DNA of 64,000 nucleotides. It comes from Hyaloperonospora brassicae. Lineage: Eukaryota; Oomycota; Peronosporomycetes; Peronosporales; Peronosporaceae. A program made the translations under genes and the position numbers. The stretch lies in contig CANTFL010000471.1 in the NCBI GenBank assembly GCA_947650285.1, positions 124,001 to 188,000 of the forward strand. Reading direction: 5' to 3'. This document shows, piece after piece, positions 45,121 through 56,100 of the stretch (the stretch's first letter is position 1; each line of letters begins with the position of its first letter). The notes below the pieces were generated by a model that was given only the letters and a program-made list of their open reading frames with translations, did no database searches and was not told where the DNA came from.

Positions 45121-45286
45121 ATCTACTAATGAGAGACCAATGTCTACAAATGATGGACCGGGTCTACCAGTGCGATACTTAGGTCTACCGATGAGGAACC
45201 GGGTCCACCCCTGCGGGTCTCAGGTCTACCGATGAGGGACCAGGAATACCAGTTCGAGAGTCAAGTCTATCATTGAGGGACCGCTG
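45121..45286. repeat. Minisatellite of eight 20/21-bp units (41-bp higher-order period)
   Basis: Units begin at 45121, 45142, 45162, 45183, 45203, 45224, 45244 and 45265 with the pattern GTCTAC-(C/A)GATGAGGGACC. Alternating 21- and 20-bp units give a strict 41-bp dimer period (GTCTA starts at 45142, 45183, 45224, 45265). Dimers resemble each other more than adjacent monomers do. It lies between RT fragments of the Copia element. Confidence 0.8.
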
Positions 45287-45299
45287 TCGTCATCCGTCA

Positions 45300-46560
45300 G
45301 TAGCACGTTACCGGTTTGGTGGCAACGGTATTCCCCTTGATTGTTCCTGTGGTCCTCTTTTGCGTGAAGGTCCAACAACTTTGTGGTACATTTCCTCTCA
45401 GGCACCCCTTTCTTAAGGGTGACCTCTTGTACCTTCATAATGATATCCTCGATGTCTATCATGTTCCAAAAGTACTTCACCACACACGCAAGTTTCAAGC
45501 TTGACATCGATGGTGCTCGAAGTTTCTATAATTGGCATGTCATCAACGTAGACAGTAACAAAAACAATTCGCCCTTCAGCATATTTATAGTACAACCCTC
45601 GTCAAATGCGCACCGTTGGAACCATTGTTCACCAAGCAAACGTGCAAAGTCTGATACCAGAGCCGTATCGCCTGTCTTAGACCGTATAAACCTTTCTTCA
45701 ACGACTATTGAGAAACGCGGTTTCAACATCGATATGTCTTGCCTCAAGCGCTGAGGAGATGTATATCAGCAGCATCAAGGGTACCTTTGGTAATCGAACG
45801 ACAGGAGAGTATGTTCTGTCGAATTCCAACCCTGCTATTTGTTTAAAACAGTAAAAAACAAGCTAGTCCTTGTAGCGTAAGACTTTGCCATTCTAATCCC
45901 TTTTGATACGAAAAACCCACCGCGAACGAGGCCCTTTGCTGCTCTTGACGCTTTGTTTTCTGGTCAATCTATACGGATCCATGTAACATCTCGCAACAGA
46001 CAATTATACTCTGTTCGCATTGCCTCCTCCAACTCTTGCCTCTGTGGTGGTTTAAAGTCCTACCCTGTATTTGGGACTTGTTCACATAAACCTTCTACCA
46101 TGAACTTATCATCTCTTAGTCGGACATTCAATCGAATTGAACGACTCAAATGTCTATAGGTCCTTGTACAGTGATACTTTCATTCGGCTGTTGTTGAAAA
46201 GATGCCTTTTTTGTGTGTGCATGGGTTTTAACTGACGCATTAGCATTTTTCGGTACTGATCTTGCTAAGTCAGTTCCTGCTACTCCTTTGTACCGTCGCC
46301 TGCGAGTTGTGCGATGGTTCTTCTTCTTCTTCATCCAATTCCGACTCGTCACTACTCGACGATGTAGCCTCATTATATGTGTCTTGTGTTAACTATCCTA
46401 GGTACATCTGCTTCCAATGTTTGTGCTACACTACTACTCTCACCTTTTATTTGTCACATATTTTACTGGCAAAGGTACACACGCTATTATTTCGTCCATT
46501 TCGCGCTGCCCTTTGAGCAATGCAGACGGGTACTCCTCAATCACTGTTATGTCTTTACGA
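45300..46560 (-). pseudogene. Copia reverse transcriptase, broken
   Basis: Reading leftward from about 46380 there is a Ser/Glu-rich linker, then RT fragments: EAMRTEYNCLLRDVTWIRID (usual EWxxA-x-EL-AL-N-TW), SLKKGLYGLRQAIRLWYQTL (usual KSLYGLKQA-R-W), and YVDDMPIIETSST with the catalytic YVDD at about 45540. Several stops and frameshifts separate them. Copia-type RT copies the element RNA in virus-like particles; this copy is not functional. Confidence 0.75.
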
Positions 46561-47562
46561 AATAAACGTCTCGAGCTTCTATGATATCGACGGTCCATAA
46601 ATTCAGCAATCTATATCCAGTCGTGACCTGGGCGAATTCGAGAAGCAGTCCTGGATCTGACTTGTGGCTTAGCTCCGTACTTTGTTTCTCTGTTGGCGCA
46701 TGCACGAACCCAGCAGATCCGGATACCTTGCTGCTGGGTTTGCTGACATTGGTTTTGAATCTGAACAATTTATCTGATGGTTTAATTTCATTCAGTGATC
46801 GTGTTGCAGTCATGTTGTCGATGCCGACAGTGTATCGAAATACTAATGACCACATTTTCGTCGGAATATCAGCAGCCTGCATCGCATCTCGCAGTTTTTT
46901 GGTTGACTAAAACACCGTTACGTTTTTCAACTAGTGCATTCTCTTATGGTACATAAACACGAGAGAGAATAGATCGAATGACCTTAGCTGCAAGAATTAC
47001 TTCAAGCTCAGAATTGACGAATTATCCTTCACCATCACTTGGAAATCGGTAAATCCGATGTCATTTTTGCCAGAAGTTCCGTGATGAGTTGGATGATCTT
47101 CTCCTTCTTTTCGGACCTAAATTTTTACCGGTAACAATATATATCGTGAGTCTTTATCTTGAATCAGCTGAAAGTGTCGGTACTGTTAAAATCCTGGTAA
47201 AGTTTACTCATATCACAGGCATCTGACATGAGTGGTCGTAGTTCACCTTGGTGCGCTTTTGTGCTGCGCTGACCTTGTACGACATTGGTTTACGCTTGGC
47301 CGACATGCAGATTATACACGAAAACTTTGATGAAAAGATCTTTCGCTATATCCATACCTTTTACAACGTCGCGGTCAAACATGTGTTTCAAGGGTGACAC
47401 ATTGAGACAACATAAGCGTTCGTGACGGAGCATCGATGGAACTGAATCGTCATTTAGTGTCATCATCGCCACATTATCACTAACACCTGTCACGATCGAC
47501 CATTGAAGCCAGTTGTGATCGTTGTTCATGACAAATTTAAGTCGCCATTCTCCTATATCCAA
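46547..47562 (-). pseudogene. Copia integrase, broken
   Basis: The frame 47562-47290 includes the zinc-binding region remnant (MLRHERLCCLNVSPLKHMFD, usual LWH-RLGH-N). The frame 46882-46547 gives the core C-terminus with AADIPTKMWSLVFRYTVGID and KVSGSAGFVHAPTEKQSTEL, matching the Copia integrase pattern WAEA--TA-Y--N-VFG---Y-HVP. The central catalytic part (46883-47289) is broken. Confidence 0.75.
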
Positions 47563-47636
47563 TTATAGCTTTCTTGGAATCACAGTAGATAAGCTGAACG
47601 AAGGAACCCATGTGCTATTTTCCATTTGACCAAGAC

Positions 47637-47927
47637 TTATTCAATTATTGATCCTTTGGGTGAGAATTCCAATTCATCCAACTGTACCAAAAACTTTTGT
47701 TCGCTGTGCAGATTTACTGCTTGTAGCAGCACCGACCCGCACGTTGTTCCTCTTGTATTTTCTCCTGTCCAAACGGTGAAGTAGTCAATAGACTGTCCGA
47801 GATAAATAAACATGTCGCGCTCAATACGCAAATGTGTCGTGCTTCCACAGTCTATCCCCCATTTTCGTGCTTCCTTTGAGCGCAAGTCGTCTGGATCGCT
47901 AGTGTCCTGGTCAAGACCACCTCTCAT
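47637..47927 (-). pseudogene. Copia aspartic protease
   Basis: The frame contains WGIDCGSTTHLRIERDMFIY, which corresponds to the Copia protease active site W-xDSG-xxH. The catalytic triplet reads D-C-G instead of D-S-G. GSVLLQAVNLHSEQ follows where the flap is expected. Confidence 0.7.
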
Positions 47928-48044
47928 TAAATTCAGGTTGGCGCTTTTGATGAATCTCTAATACGCTTTTCTTTGCGCTTCTTGGAATTATTCTTAGTCT
48001 TGAAGTTGTTGTTTTTGTTGTCTTGAATCTTGTTCTGGTGACGC

Positions 48045-48892
48045 TTATAGAGCCAACAGCCTCGGCGAAAATGACCGTTCTTGCCACAATGGAGCCACTA
48101 GACCTATTTCATTTTCTTGGAAACCGATTGTGTCCTGACGCCCCCAAGCAGTGTTAAAATTCATCATCACGGATCTTGAGTTGCCGTTGAACGATAAAGT
48201 AGCTTGTTTCACCAGTTTATCACGCTCTTCACGCGATCGTAGCGCACTAGTTACTTGTTGCAGTGTTGGTGGATATCCTTGCCTGGTTGGTAGGTCGAAT
48301 TGTTCTACCAACTCGCGATGGGTTATCGCAACACCCATCAAAAGTAGACGTGCCATCTCATTGTCAGTGCTCATCTTCTCGGTACCCATGTTTTGTAGTT
48401 GCTGACCCAAACGTGCCATCTTCTTGAAGTAATCCGTCATCGATTCACATGGCTATGTGAATGCTGGTACAACTTCGGCGCAACATTACCACATAAGAGA
48501 ACTCGCGCTAGGTCTTATCCGAAACGAGCGACGCCCACTTTTCTGTTGCTATGGCCACCGAGCACACCTTAGTTGCATCATCGTTCTGACATTCGCGCAA
48601 TCCTCGCATAATCGTAGCACGAGCGAGCCGATCTTTGTCGTCGAGTTGTGTCTGCAATGTTTGGTACGAGGCATGTCTTGTCTCAGTTCCGACAACGACA
48701 TCCCAACCTTCTTGATCTCCAAGGTAAAGCATCGGCTCCACTTATTTCAGCTTAAATGTCCTTCAAATTGAGGCGGCTTATTGAAACCATGCAACGGTCG
48801 ATCGGTGGTATATTTGCAGCACCACCTCCACTTGCGGCATCTATTGTACCGCTTTCGACCCGCTCATGTTTTCTCTTCGACGTCACTTTCAT
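48045..48892 (-). pseudogene. Copia gag with zinc knuckle, broken
   Basis: The ATG at 48892 opens a frame with MKVTSKRKHERVESGTIDAA and an N-terminal Ala/Gly segment. After frameshifts the helical capsid region follows: EGWDVVVGTETRHASYQTLQ, RATIMRGLRECQNDDATKV, then FKKMARLGQQLQNMGTEKMS and MGVAITHRELVEQFDLPTRQ. A knuckle remnant HCGKNGHFRRGCW lies at about 48055-48095 in another frame. The layout matches UBN2-type Copia gag. Confidence 0.7.
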
Positions 48893-49749
48893 TTAACGTG
48901 ATGTGGTAGGCCAAGGGCTTGTGCTTATAGACTAACAGCTTTGGCGCTTCTGCAGGTAGAATACCTTGGCAATGATCGCGAGAAAGTGAAAAACAAGAAG
49001 CAAATAAAAAAGTGAGATTCATCGATTTTCTCTTCCATATGCAAGCAACGTTCTTGTAGCACGAGGAGGAACAATTTCACGGAAACCCCCTTTCGCCGTC
49101 ATGACTCCTGTCGACCCCATCATTCATCACTCATAAGTCAGAGGTCGCCCAATACTTCATGTCACAAGTCCCTCCCGGTCTCTCTTGTCGATTCTAGGCA
49201 GTTCGACAGAAACGTGATCTTCATTTTCCAATAACGAGGCATTGCTTATACTCCCCGTATAATCGCAACCCTATCGATGCTCCTCTCGATCCCGAGCGCC
49301 CATCATCATACCAAAAAAGTGAAAGGCTTTGTATGGCTACTACAAGGGTGTCAAAATGAATTGCTCTTGTTGTCGGCACTAACAACCTTAGGCAAATTTC
49401 GATCTTGTAGAAACCGAAGAACTCTAGCAGCGACAGATAAGGTATGATTACTACCGCCTGATGTAATGGCACATTTTTGTCGCGTTGCTCCAGGAGAGCC
49501 AGAGTACGTAGCTTGAATGAGGTGGAACCTGAGTGCTAGCTATAACGGCGATAACGATGCGTTTCATATCGTGATAGGTGAGTGAGAAGGTGAAGTATAT
49601 TCAGGTACGCTGGCGACCCGCTATATCCAGTATGGCAGTGATCAAAATTACCACACATACAGCTAAGTTGCAAGCTTAGGCTAGTGTGGTTCCACGAATG
49701 ACGCCTACGAGCAGCGCGAGGTGTTTTCGTGAAAAAAATCGGTCTTTTT
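48893..49749. other. Region between Copia and LINE, nothing recognised
   Basis: No recognisable domain or terminal repeat is visible. The first part may hold the Copia leader and 5' LTR, and the last part the 3' untranslated end of the LINE. A minus-strand frame at 49221-49472 has no known motif. Confidence 0.4.
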
Positions 49750-51070
49750 CTGTGTAAGTAGGTCCACTTTAATCTGCGTGCTCGGAAGTAGAAGAATCGG
49801 TCCAGTGATTGACGTCGTTGACGAGGTGTGCAGCCATCTCCTGAACAATTATTTGGCCTAACGGGATTCGGATCTGGACGAAACTGCACGTGGTCATGGC
49901 TATGTTCGCCGCACAGTCAGCCATTTTGTTGTCACGGAAGTTATGACCCCAGCTAACCACAGCTACTTCGTCGGCCAAATCTCTCGCCACGTCGTATAAG
50001 TGCGCCAGTTGGGGTTTACGCGGTGATTGATATGTCCTGAGTTGCGAGAGCACTAAAGCACTGTCCCCTACGACATAAAGAGGCGACAACAGGCCTTCTT
50101 TTATCGGCGAAGACCGTGCACGAGACCTTAATATACGACAAAATTGTTAGTAGTAGTTGGATTGCCATATGCCATGGTGGCCACCCACACGATGCCGGCT
50201 GTGTGGGTAGGTGCGTGAAGCTTGACAATGACGGATCCAGACCCGCCCGGCCCAGGATTTCCTCGAGATCCCTTATTGAGGAAAAGCAGGTATAGCACAC
50301 CTGCCTGGCTGGTCAGCCAGCCGTAGTGATTGTAGTGGAATTAATTCATTGCGTAGTAAAAGCGTGTCGGCCAGTGCCGATCGCATCCGCGCTAGTATCT
50401 GGCTATCATCTCCACCTTCTGGTTGGTATACAGAGCTTCGAAATCGTGTCAGTGCACGACGCAGGTGTAACGTAGCCCTGTAAATTTGCGTTTATTCTGG
50501 CAGGGTGGGATCTCGCATCCGATTCAGGCGCTCAATCCATATAGCATGTAGCGACGACGAAACGACAAATCGCCATAGTTCATTCGCCGCGTGGCTGACT
50601 TTGCTTTGTACCGATCAACGCTTATCGCGAGAGATCGCTGAAGTGCCGTCTAGGCTGCTGACGGCTGCCCTGGGAGCTCCATGGCGGACACCCAGACATC
50701 CTTGTCGGCCTCGTCAAAAGAATCTAGACATCGCCATAGCGACCACAGATGTACACAATGGCGTTTTACGCCGGTGCAGCTCCAGAAGACGTGACTTGTT
50801 GGTGCGAGAGTCTTCTTTTCGCCCCCGGTGTTGGGGCATGAGAGATCGTGCGCTGCCCAGTTCCATAACGGGAAGCTGTTACTCTCGAATCGATACAGCG
50901 TTTGTACATCTGTCGGAAATGTCGCTCGGATTAGGCGGAATTCACGCCATGAAATCATACCGGTGCCAGCTGAAATAACCCGAAAGCCGTGCTTTTGTAT
51001 TCGTGAGTCGCGCTGTTGTTCTCCAATTCTCAACGGGATAGGTATCGTACTTCACGCGACAAGTCAGGTG
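49750..51070 (-). pseudogene. LINE (non-LTR retrotransposon) 3' fragment: zinc-binding end and RNase H
   Basis: The minus-strand frame 51033-50650 contains LYRFESNSFPLWNWAAHDLS, then CPNTGGEKKTLAPTSHVFWS with C and H, the pattern of the zinc-binding region after LINE reverse transcriptases. After a helical connector (LALTRFRSSVYQPEGGDD region near 50430), an RNase HI domain begins with GSRGNPGPGGSG (about 50240-50275). It continues with LYVVGDSALVLSQLRTYQSP and WGHNFRDNKMADCAANIAM. The usual first catalytic Asp is Asn (codon 50275-50277). The reverse transcriptase and endonuclease are absent, so this is a 5'-truncated, dead copy. Confidence 0.75.
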
Positions 51071-51304
51071 CTTTAAAGCATCTACTTGGCGTGCTGGACC
51101 GCGCAGAGAGCATTGATACTGGAACCAAATGTGATGCCGTCTCGCGGGCGCAATGACTCGGTCAGGACTAATCAGGGTGGCAGGGATTTGCTTCGGTATT
51201 TGGCCAAATTTTTAGCAAATTATCAGGGTGTTTTAGAATGCTTGGCAATGCTAGTATGGCGTAATGACTAGTAATTGCTTGAGAACGCTGCATTATCAAT
51301 GATC

Positions 51305-51309
51305 GCATT
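51305..51309. other. G3 target site duplication, left copy
   Basis: GCATT immediately precedes the G3 LTR and is repeated exactly at 58940-58944 after the other LTR. Confidence 0.85.
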
Positions 51310-51836
51310 TATTGCGGATCTACACAGCTCCTTAAGTCAGAGGAAGACTTAACGCTCTCACGAGCAATTTTGGTTAAGCGAACCCGACTCAGAGAGTCAA
51401 CAGCTCAGATAGTTAAGGTTTTGGTTCAGAGAACCCGACTCTGAGAGTCAACAAGCTCAGAGAGCTTACGATCTCTGTTCCTGGGGGACCAAACATTTCA
51501 AACGAATCACAGCACAGAGTGCTCGAGGACAAGCTACCTTTACAGGCGTTACTTTCGTCCTCCCGATCAAAGACGCCACGTAAGGCACGTGTCTCCTATT
51601 GATCAAAAGCGGAACTGAATTCTATTTCTTTGTTAAACCTAAAAGAACACCTTAGAACAACGTATTTAACCTGCCCTAAATAAACTCTTAAAAGATCTTG
51701 TAATCAATTGATGACAGACATCAGTCTTCAACAATTGGTACACTCACTGTGTTCTAAAATTACTTTATAGGGTACCCCCTCTCTTGTGTGCACCACACCT
51801 ATAGTCGACTACCAGCCGACGTGTAACCCCGTTACA
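51310..51836 (-). repeat. G3 3' LTR
   Basis: It begins (minus strand) TGTAACGGGGTTACACG at 51836. It is 55 bp longer than its partner, mostly because a roughly 52-bp segment (TTTTGGTT...CCCGACTC...GAGAGTCAAC) is tandemly duplicated at about 51368-51472. It includes the small palindrome GACTCTGAGAGTC. Confidence 0.85.
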
Positions 51837-51941
51837 CCCTCCCCCACCAGACTGACGTTACCACAAACGTCAATCGGCTTCTTTTCTTCAAGAGGTTGGT
51901 GTGTGTGTGCTCAACCTTACGGTTGCTAAACACGAAACACC

Positions 51942-53243
51942 ATGGCATTGCCACCCAACGAGTCTCGGACTCTTTCCTCTTACCTTGGCTTAGATGAGGA
52001 TGTAGACTATGGTAGTGATACCAGTGTCCCTGGAGATGAAGGGATATCGTCCCACTCCGCTGTATCTGAGGCTCGACCTCAAACAGCTCCGAATCCGTTC
52101 GTTGAACGTGGTGATACCACCGCGCCAGTGGCGCAGCATCATACAACAGATGCGGGTGAGAACATCATCACGAACCCGCTCGACGAGCAACAGGATCTAA
52201 TCCTTTAGCGTGGGGAGAGCGTTCGACGCCGAGCGCATACCCAGGCGGTTGTTCAGAACCGGAGTGGTTACGTGTTTGCAACACCTGACGTGGAGCAACG
52301 TCTCCGTCAAACGGAAGGCCGTAGCCTCGCAACATGGGCAATTGCACCAAAGGATACGTCGCCGGAAGATATTGCATTCCGTAAGGTTCTACATGAGAGG
52401 TATCTCGAATCATTCTTTACCACACAAGGTCAGTACCTGGCACACCTTGAGAGTCTCTCTCATGAAGTTTCGGTTCGACCGATAAAGGGCGTGCCCATCT
52501 TGTTGTTCGCTGGCGAACTGCCCGAGGAGGAGGACAATCAGTTCATACGTTGGGTGTACCGCAAGCGGCACCTTAGCAGTGTGCCAACGCTGCGGGCCAG
52601 CGCCGATGTGGCTGACGCTCGTCTTAAACGAAAGCTCCGGTTCGAGTATGCCAAGCTCAAGGCCAGGGGCCAGTTGCTTACACGTACGCGTTATGCTCCG
52701 GGTACAATGGCAATCACGGGTCACGACCCAAAGGTGCGGAGCAACACACGGCATCCCACCACTATTGGTGAGAAGTGTTCTCGTTCGCAAGGCCACCCTA
52801 GTAACGATCTTCAAAAACATCCACGGCGTACAGGCAGTCCTACCGAAGGAATATCTCATACTCCCACGAGTTCTCCGACTCCGGGTACCCTCGTTACTTC
52901 ACCAGATACTGGTATTGGCCACGACGACGACGTCGCTGAAGGATTTTCTCCACATGGAACTGGTGGTTCCCTTGCTCATCAAGCAGCGTCGGTGGTGGTC
53001 GGGGTACCGAAGAAAGAGCATGAGAAGGTGCTCCGTAAGGTGAGTGGCCTCCAAGAGACATTGGGTAAGACCTAGAGTGCGCTCGACGCGATGCAAGCCC
53101 GTGTTCAAGCATTGGAGTTGGCCTTAGCCCGTGTGGATGGTCAGCTTGACCTCCTGGTTCGGATGAAACAGTCGATGGCAAGGCCACATGTCGCAGCGCA
53201 AATGCCTTCAAGTTCCCGTGGAATGGATACCGATACGGCTTAA
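51942..53243 (+). pseudogene. G3 antisense gene, 433 codons with two amber stops
   Basis: The ATG at 51942 (A at -3, G at +4) starts 105 bp inside the 3' LTR. The frame runs without any frameshift to TAA at 53241-53243, interrupted only by TAG at 52206 and 53073. Residues 1-90 are acidic and Ser/Thr-rich. Residues about 110-250 form a well-structured helical segment (including VLHERYLESFFTTQGQYLAH, NQFIRWVYRKRHLSS and LRFEYAKLKARG). Residues 260-340 are Ser/Thr/Pro-rich. About 355-415 is a heptad coiled coil (LDAMQARVQALELALARVDG). It overlaps the last 440 bp of pol in antisense. The protein family is not recognised. A structural or regulatory protein of the element is the likeliest role. Confidence 0.65.
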
Positions 53244-54260
53244 TCAAGCCAACGTAGAATACGGAGTGTGTGCGCGGTGAGCGCGGAAGGTTGAGTGTAT
53301 ACGCAATTTCCTTCTTGGCGACGACCGTGAATGGCCCAATGAAGCGCGGACGCAACTTTGTCTTGAAGACGGCAGACACTACATTTGTAGGTAGGTTTTT
53401 AGCATTTAGTAGGACTTGGTCTCCGACCCTATAACTTTCAATACAACCTCTGCCTTTAGCATCAGCTTGTTCCTTTTGTTTATCTTGGCTACTAGCCAGT
53501 GCATCATGTACGTGTCGTAACACATTCAAGCGCGTTGCAAGAAACTTGCTTACCTGTTTGTGAACAGTAGCAGGGCTGATACCAGCAAGCCTATCGGCCA
53601 ACTCTCCCCCGCCAAGCCCTGAACCACGCAGTGGTAGCGTTAACGGAACGCGAGGGTGTGTGAGACCGTTCACGTAGAACGGAGTAAAGCCGGTAGAGGC
53701 GTGAACAGCGTTATTCAACGCAAACTCAACAACAGGTAGCATCGAACTCGAACGTTTTGGTGCATCAGCGCAAACACATGCATAATATGTAACCGATAAC
53801 GCGATTTATTCACTCGGTTTGACCATCAGTCTTCGGATGATCCGCTGTGGACATGTCCAAACGTGTGCCCAGCACCTTAAAGACGGACTTCCGAATCTTC
53901 CCAGTGAAGCGGAGGTTTCGGCACGAGTCAATTCCCGCAGCATTACCGTGTTGTCGAAACACGCGACCGATAAACATCGTTATGTACCCTCACCACCAAT
54001 GGTATCTGGCACAGCCGCCAAGTGAGCCATCTTGCTCCAACGGTCAACAAAGACCACAATACCCGTATTGCCATACGCATCCTTCGGTATTCGAACAGGA
54101 AATCCATGCTTATGGACTCCCAACACCCAGAGGGTATAGGTATCCTAGCTATCGGCGTAGCCGCATGCGCTGGGGGTTGCACCCGTTGACACGTTTCGCA
54201 CGTACGCACTTATGTGCTCACCCATTCGCAAAGTCTTGGCCACCAATAACATTGGCTCAC
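52800..54260 (-). pseudogene. G3 integrase and chromodomain
   Basis: The zinc-binding end spans two frames: EAHDTAVSGHLGRKKTYSSV (54300-54240) and CETCQRVQPPAHAATPIAR (from 54203). The catalytic core is broken by frameshifts near 54080 and 53840. A clean 282-codon frame (53742-52894) starts with LPVVEFALNNAVHASTGFTP and goes on to VGDQVLLNAKNLPTNVVSAV and the barrel KLRPRFIGPFTVVAKKEIAY. It ends in the chromodomain QFHVEKILQRRRRRGQYQYL. The conserved Trp after LVK is TAA at 52894-52896. Chromodomain residues RGYPESENSWEYEIP and a frameshifted AVDVFEDRY tail continue to about 52800. Confidence 0.85.
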
Positions 54261-55142
54261 AGAGCTATATGTCTTCTTTCGACCGAGATGACCGCTCACC
54301 GCAGTATCATGCGCCTCATAGAGGATGCGATACTTCAGTTCTTCATTATGAGGGACAACGATACGGGGAGTATTCTCCATATCTGTGCTATAGCACAACA
54401 TGCCTTGATCGATGGAATATCGATGTAACTTCGCACGTAATCGTGCCAACAATTTAATGTCTGAGTCGTTAAACTCCTCGCTCCCCAGAGCACGTAGCAA
54501 AGCTACACAATGTTCATCTTTGGCATATGCCGAACGAATGAGGTCTGTGACCGACGACGACAGAGTCGTGACATGAGCAAGCTCATAGTCAGGCCAGCGT
54601 GACAACGCATCATCCAAAGCATTCGGCTTACCCGGCATATACTTCACCTCGAAGTTGTATTCCGCAAAGAATGAGATCCAACGAGCCATTCGCTGAGAGA
54701 GGTGAGGCGACTGGGTCGCAGTGCGTAATGACGCATGATCTGTATAGATCACAAAAGGCGTAGAGCCAAGCAGATGAACTCTGAATTTGACTAAATCATA
54801 CTTCATTGCAAGTAGCACTTTGTCATGAACAGGATAGTTCTTTTCTGAAGCCTTCAGCTGTCGGGACTCAAAGGCAATGACGCGTTCCCGTCCATCATTA
54901 TCTGTTTGTAACAGAGCACTGCCGATGGCAAAGTCAGATGCGTCACAGACGACACTGAAGGTCGATCGGATCGGGCAAAGCCAAGATTGGCGCATGAAGA
55001 AGACCCTCTTTAATAGCCGTAAAGGCTTCATGCTCGGTGTTTGTCCAACACCATTCCACATCCTTTTTAAGGAGATTGAATAATAGTCAAGCCATGTCCG
55101 CATAGTTCTCACTATACTTGTGTATGTAATTGGCAAGACCAA
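54210..55142 (-). pseudogene. G3 RNase H (Gypsy type) and connection domain
   Basis: A 310-codon frame reads FSVVCDASDFAIGSALLQTD (first catalytic Asp), FESRQLKASEKNYPVHDKVL (catalytic Glu region) and FVIYTDHASLRTATQSPHLS (second Asp). It closes with WISFFAEYNFEVKYMPGKPN and ALDDALSR (third Asp). All expected acidic residues are present. The frame start is set by a frameshift from RT rather than by a real start codon. It removes template RNA during reverse transcription. Confidence 0.88.
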
Positions 55143-55300
55143 GCCACTTACGTAAGTCCTTTTGGTTCTTAGGAACGGGCCAATCGACTATGGTTATTAT
55201 CTTAGCGGAACCCGCTTTAAGACCACGCTTCACAATGACGCACCCTGAAAAAGAAAATCACTTGTGCACCAAAGATGCACTTAGAGGCGTTGGCATACAA

Positions 55301-55860
55301 TTAGGCTGTGCGCGTGCACTCGAGCACTGCTCTTAAATGGTCGATGTGATTATCCACATCAGACCGGCCGTTCATGGCACGACTATAGACAAACATGTCA
55401 TCAAAGTAGGTCTGTGCATAACCTCGATGAGGCCGAAATAGTTGCGTCACAAGACGATTGAACGTAGCTGGCGCGTTTGACAACCCCTGTGGCATAACTA
55501 GCCACTCTTAGAGCATACCGCTCGGGGTACTAACCGCTGTCAGCGGAATATCGCTCTCACGCATGATTAATTGGTAATAATTATCGACTAAGTCAAGCGC
55601 ACTGTACATTGTACATCCCACCATATTGTTCTGAAGAACATCTTTCCGAGGGATTGGCGCCTGAGCCGGTATCGTGGCAGCATTAAGCTTATTGTAAGCA
55701 TGAACAATGCGCCACTTTCCATTAAGCTTTCGGACACAAAATGTGGGCGTGGAATGAGGAGATTTGCTCTCACGAACCAAGCCCGCTGCGTCCTTTGCAC
55801 GAAAGAAGTCATCAATGACATCACACTGCTCCTTTGGTAAAGGCCACTATCGTGTTACGC
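55301..55860 (-). pseudogene. G3 reverse transcriptase, few defects
   Basis: Two frames cover the catalytic core: 55780-55508 with SPHSTPTFCVRKLNGKWRIV and SALDLVDNYYQLIMRESDIP, and 55495-55301 with MPQGLSNAPATFNRLVTQLF and the active-site YFDD (55397-55408). They are separated by one stop in the same frame. The preceding WPLPKEQCDVIDDFF region lies near 55840. The conserved RT motifs are intact, which makes this the best preserved RT in the window. Confidence 0.88.
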
Positions 55861-56100
55861 AGTATTTAGTTCCAGGAACTAGGTAAATTTCGTGACGCAC
55901 ACCTCTGTCAGGAGGTAAGGCAGACGGCAGGTCGTGGCACACCACGTCTTAAAATTCCTTTACCAAAGGACAAAACGGATCCAGCGGATCTTTAAGGATC
56001 GCAGATCTACTATGCGCACTTAATGACGCCTTTGTGTCCTCGAGGACGGAATTGTCCAATAACGAGGAAGAACTTAACTCTGCATCGGGTCGAATGACCA

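Larger units (their letters stand above)
43922..48892 (-). mobile_element. Copia element, 5' part (gag to RNase H), degenerate
   Basis: Minus-strand order is gag (start 48892), zinc knuckle, protease, integrase, reverse transcriptase and the beginning of RNase H, which stops at the G1b LTR. The expected remainder lies on the plus strand at 22072-22612 beside G1a. A 41-bp-period minisatellite and unidentified sequence (44360-45290) interrupt the RT. I could not identify a 5' LTR to the right of 48892. Confidence 0.85.

Noticed and set aside
52410..52859. 149-codon minus-strand frame at the end of G3 pol
   Set aside because: It lies opposite the antisense gene and downstream of the chromodomain end, shows no known motif, and is best explained as a shadow of the plus-strand frame.
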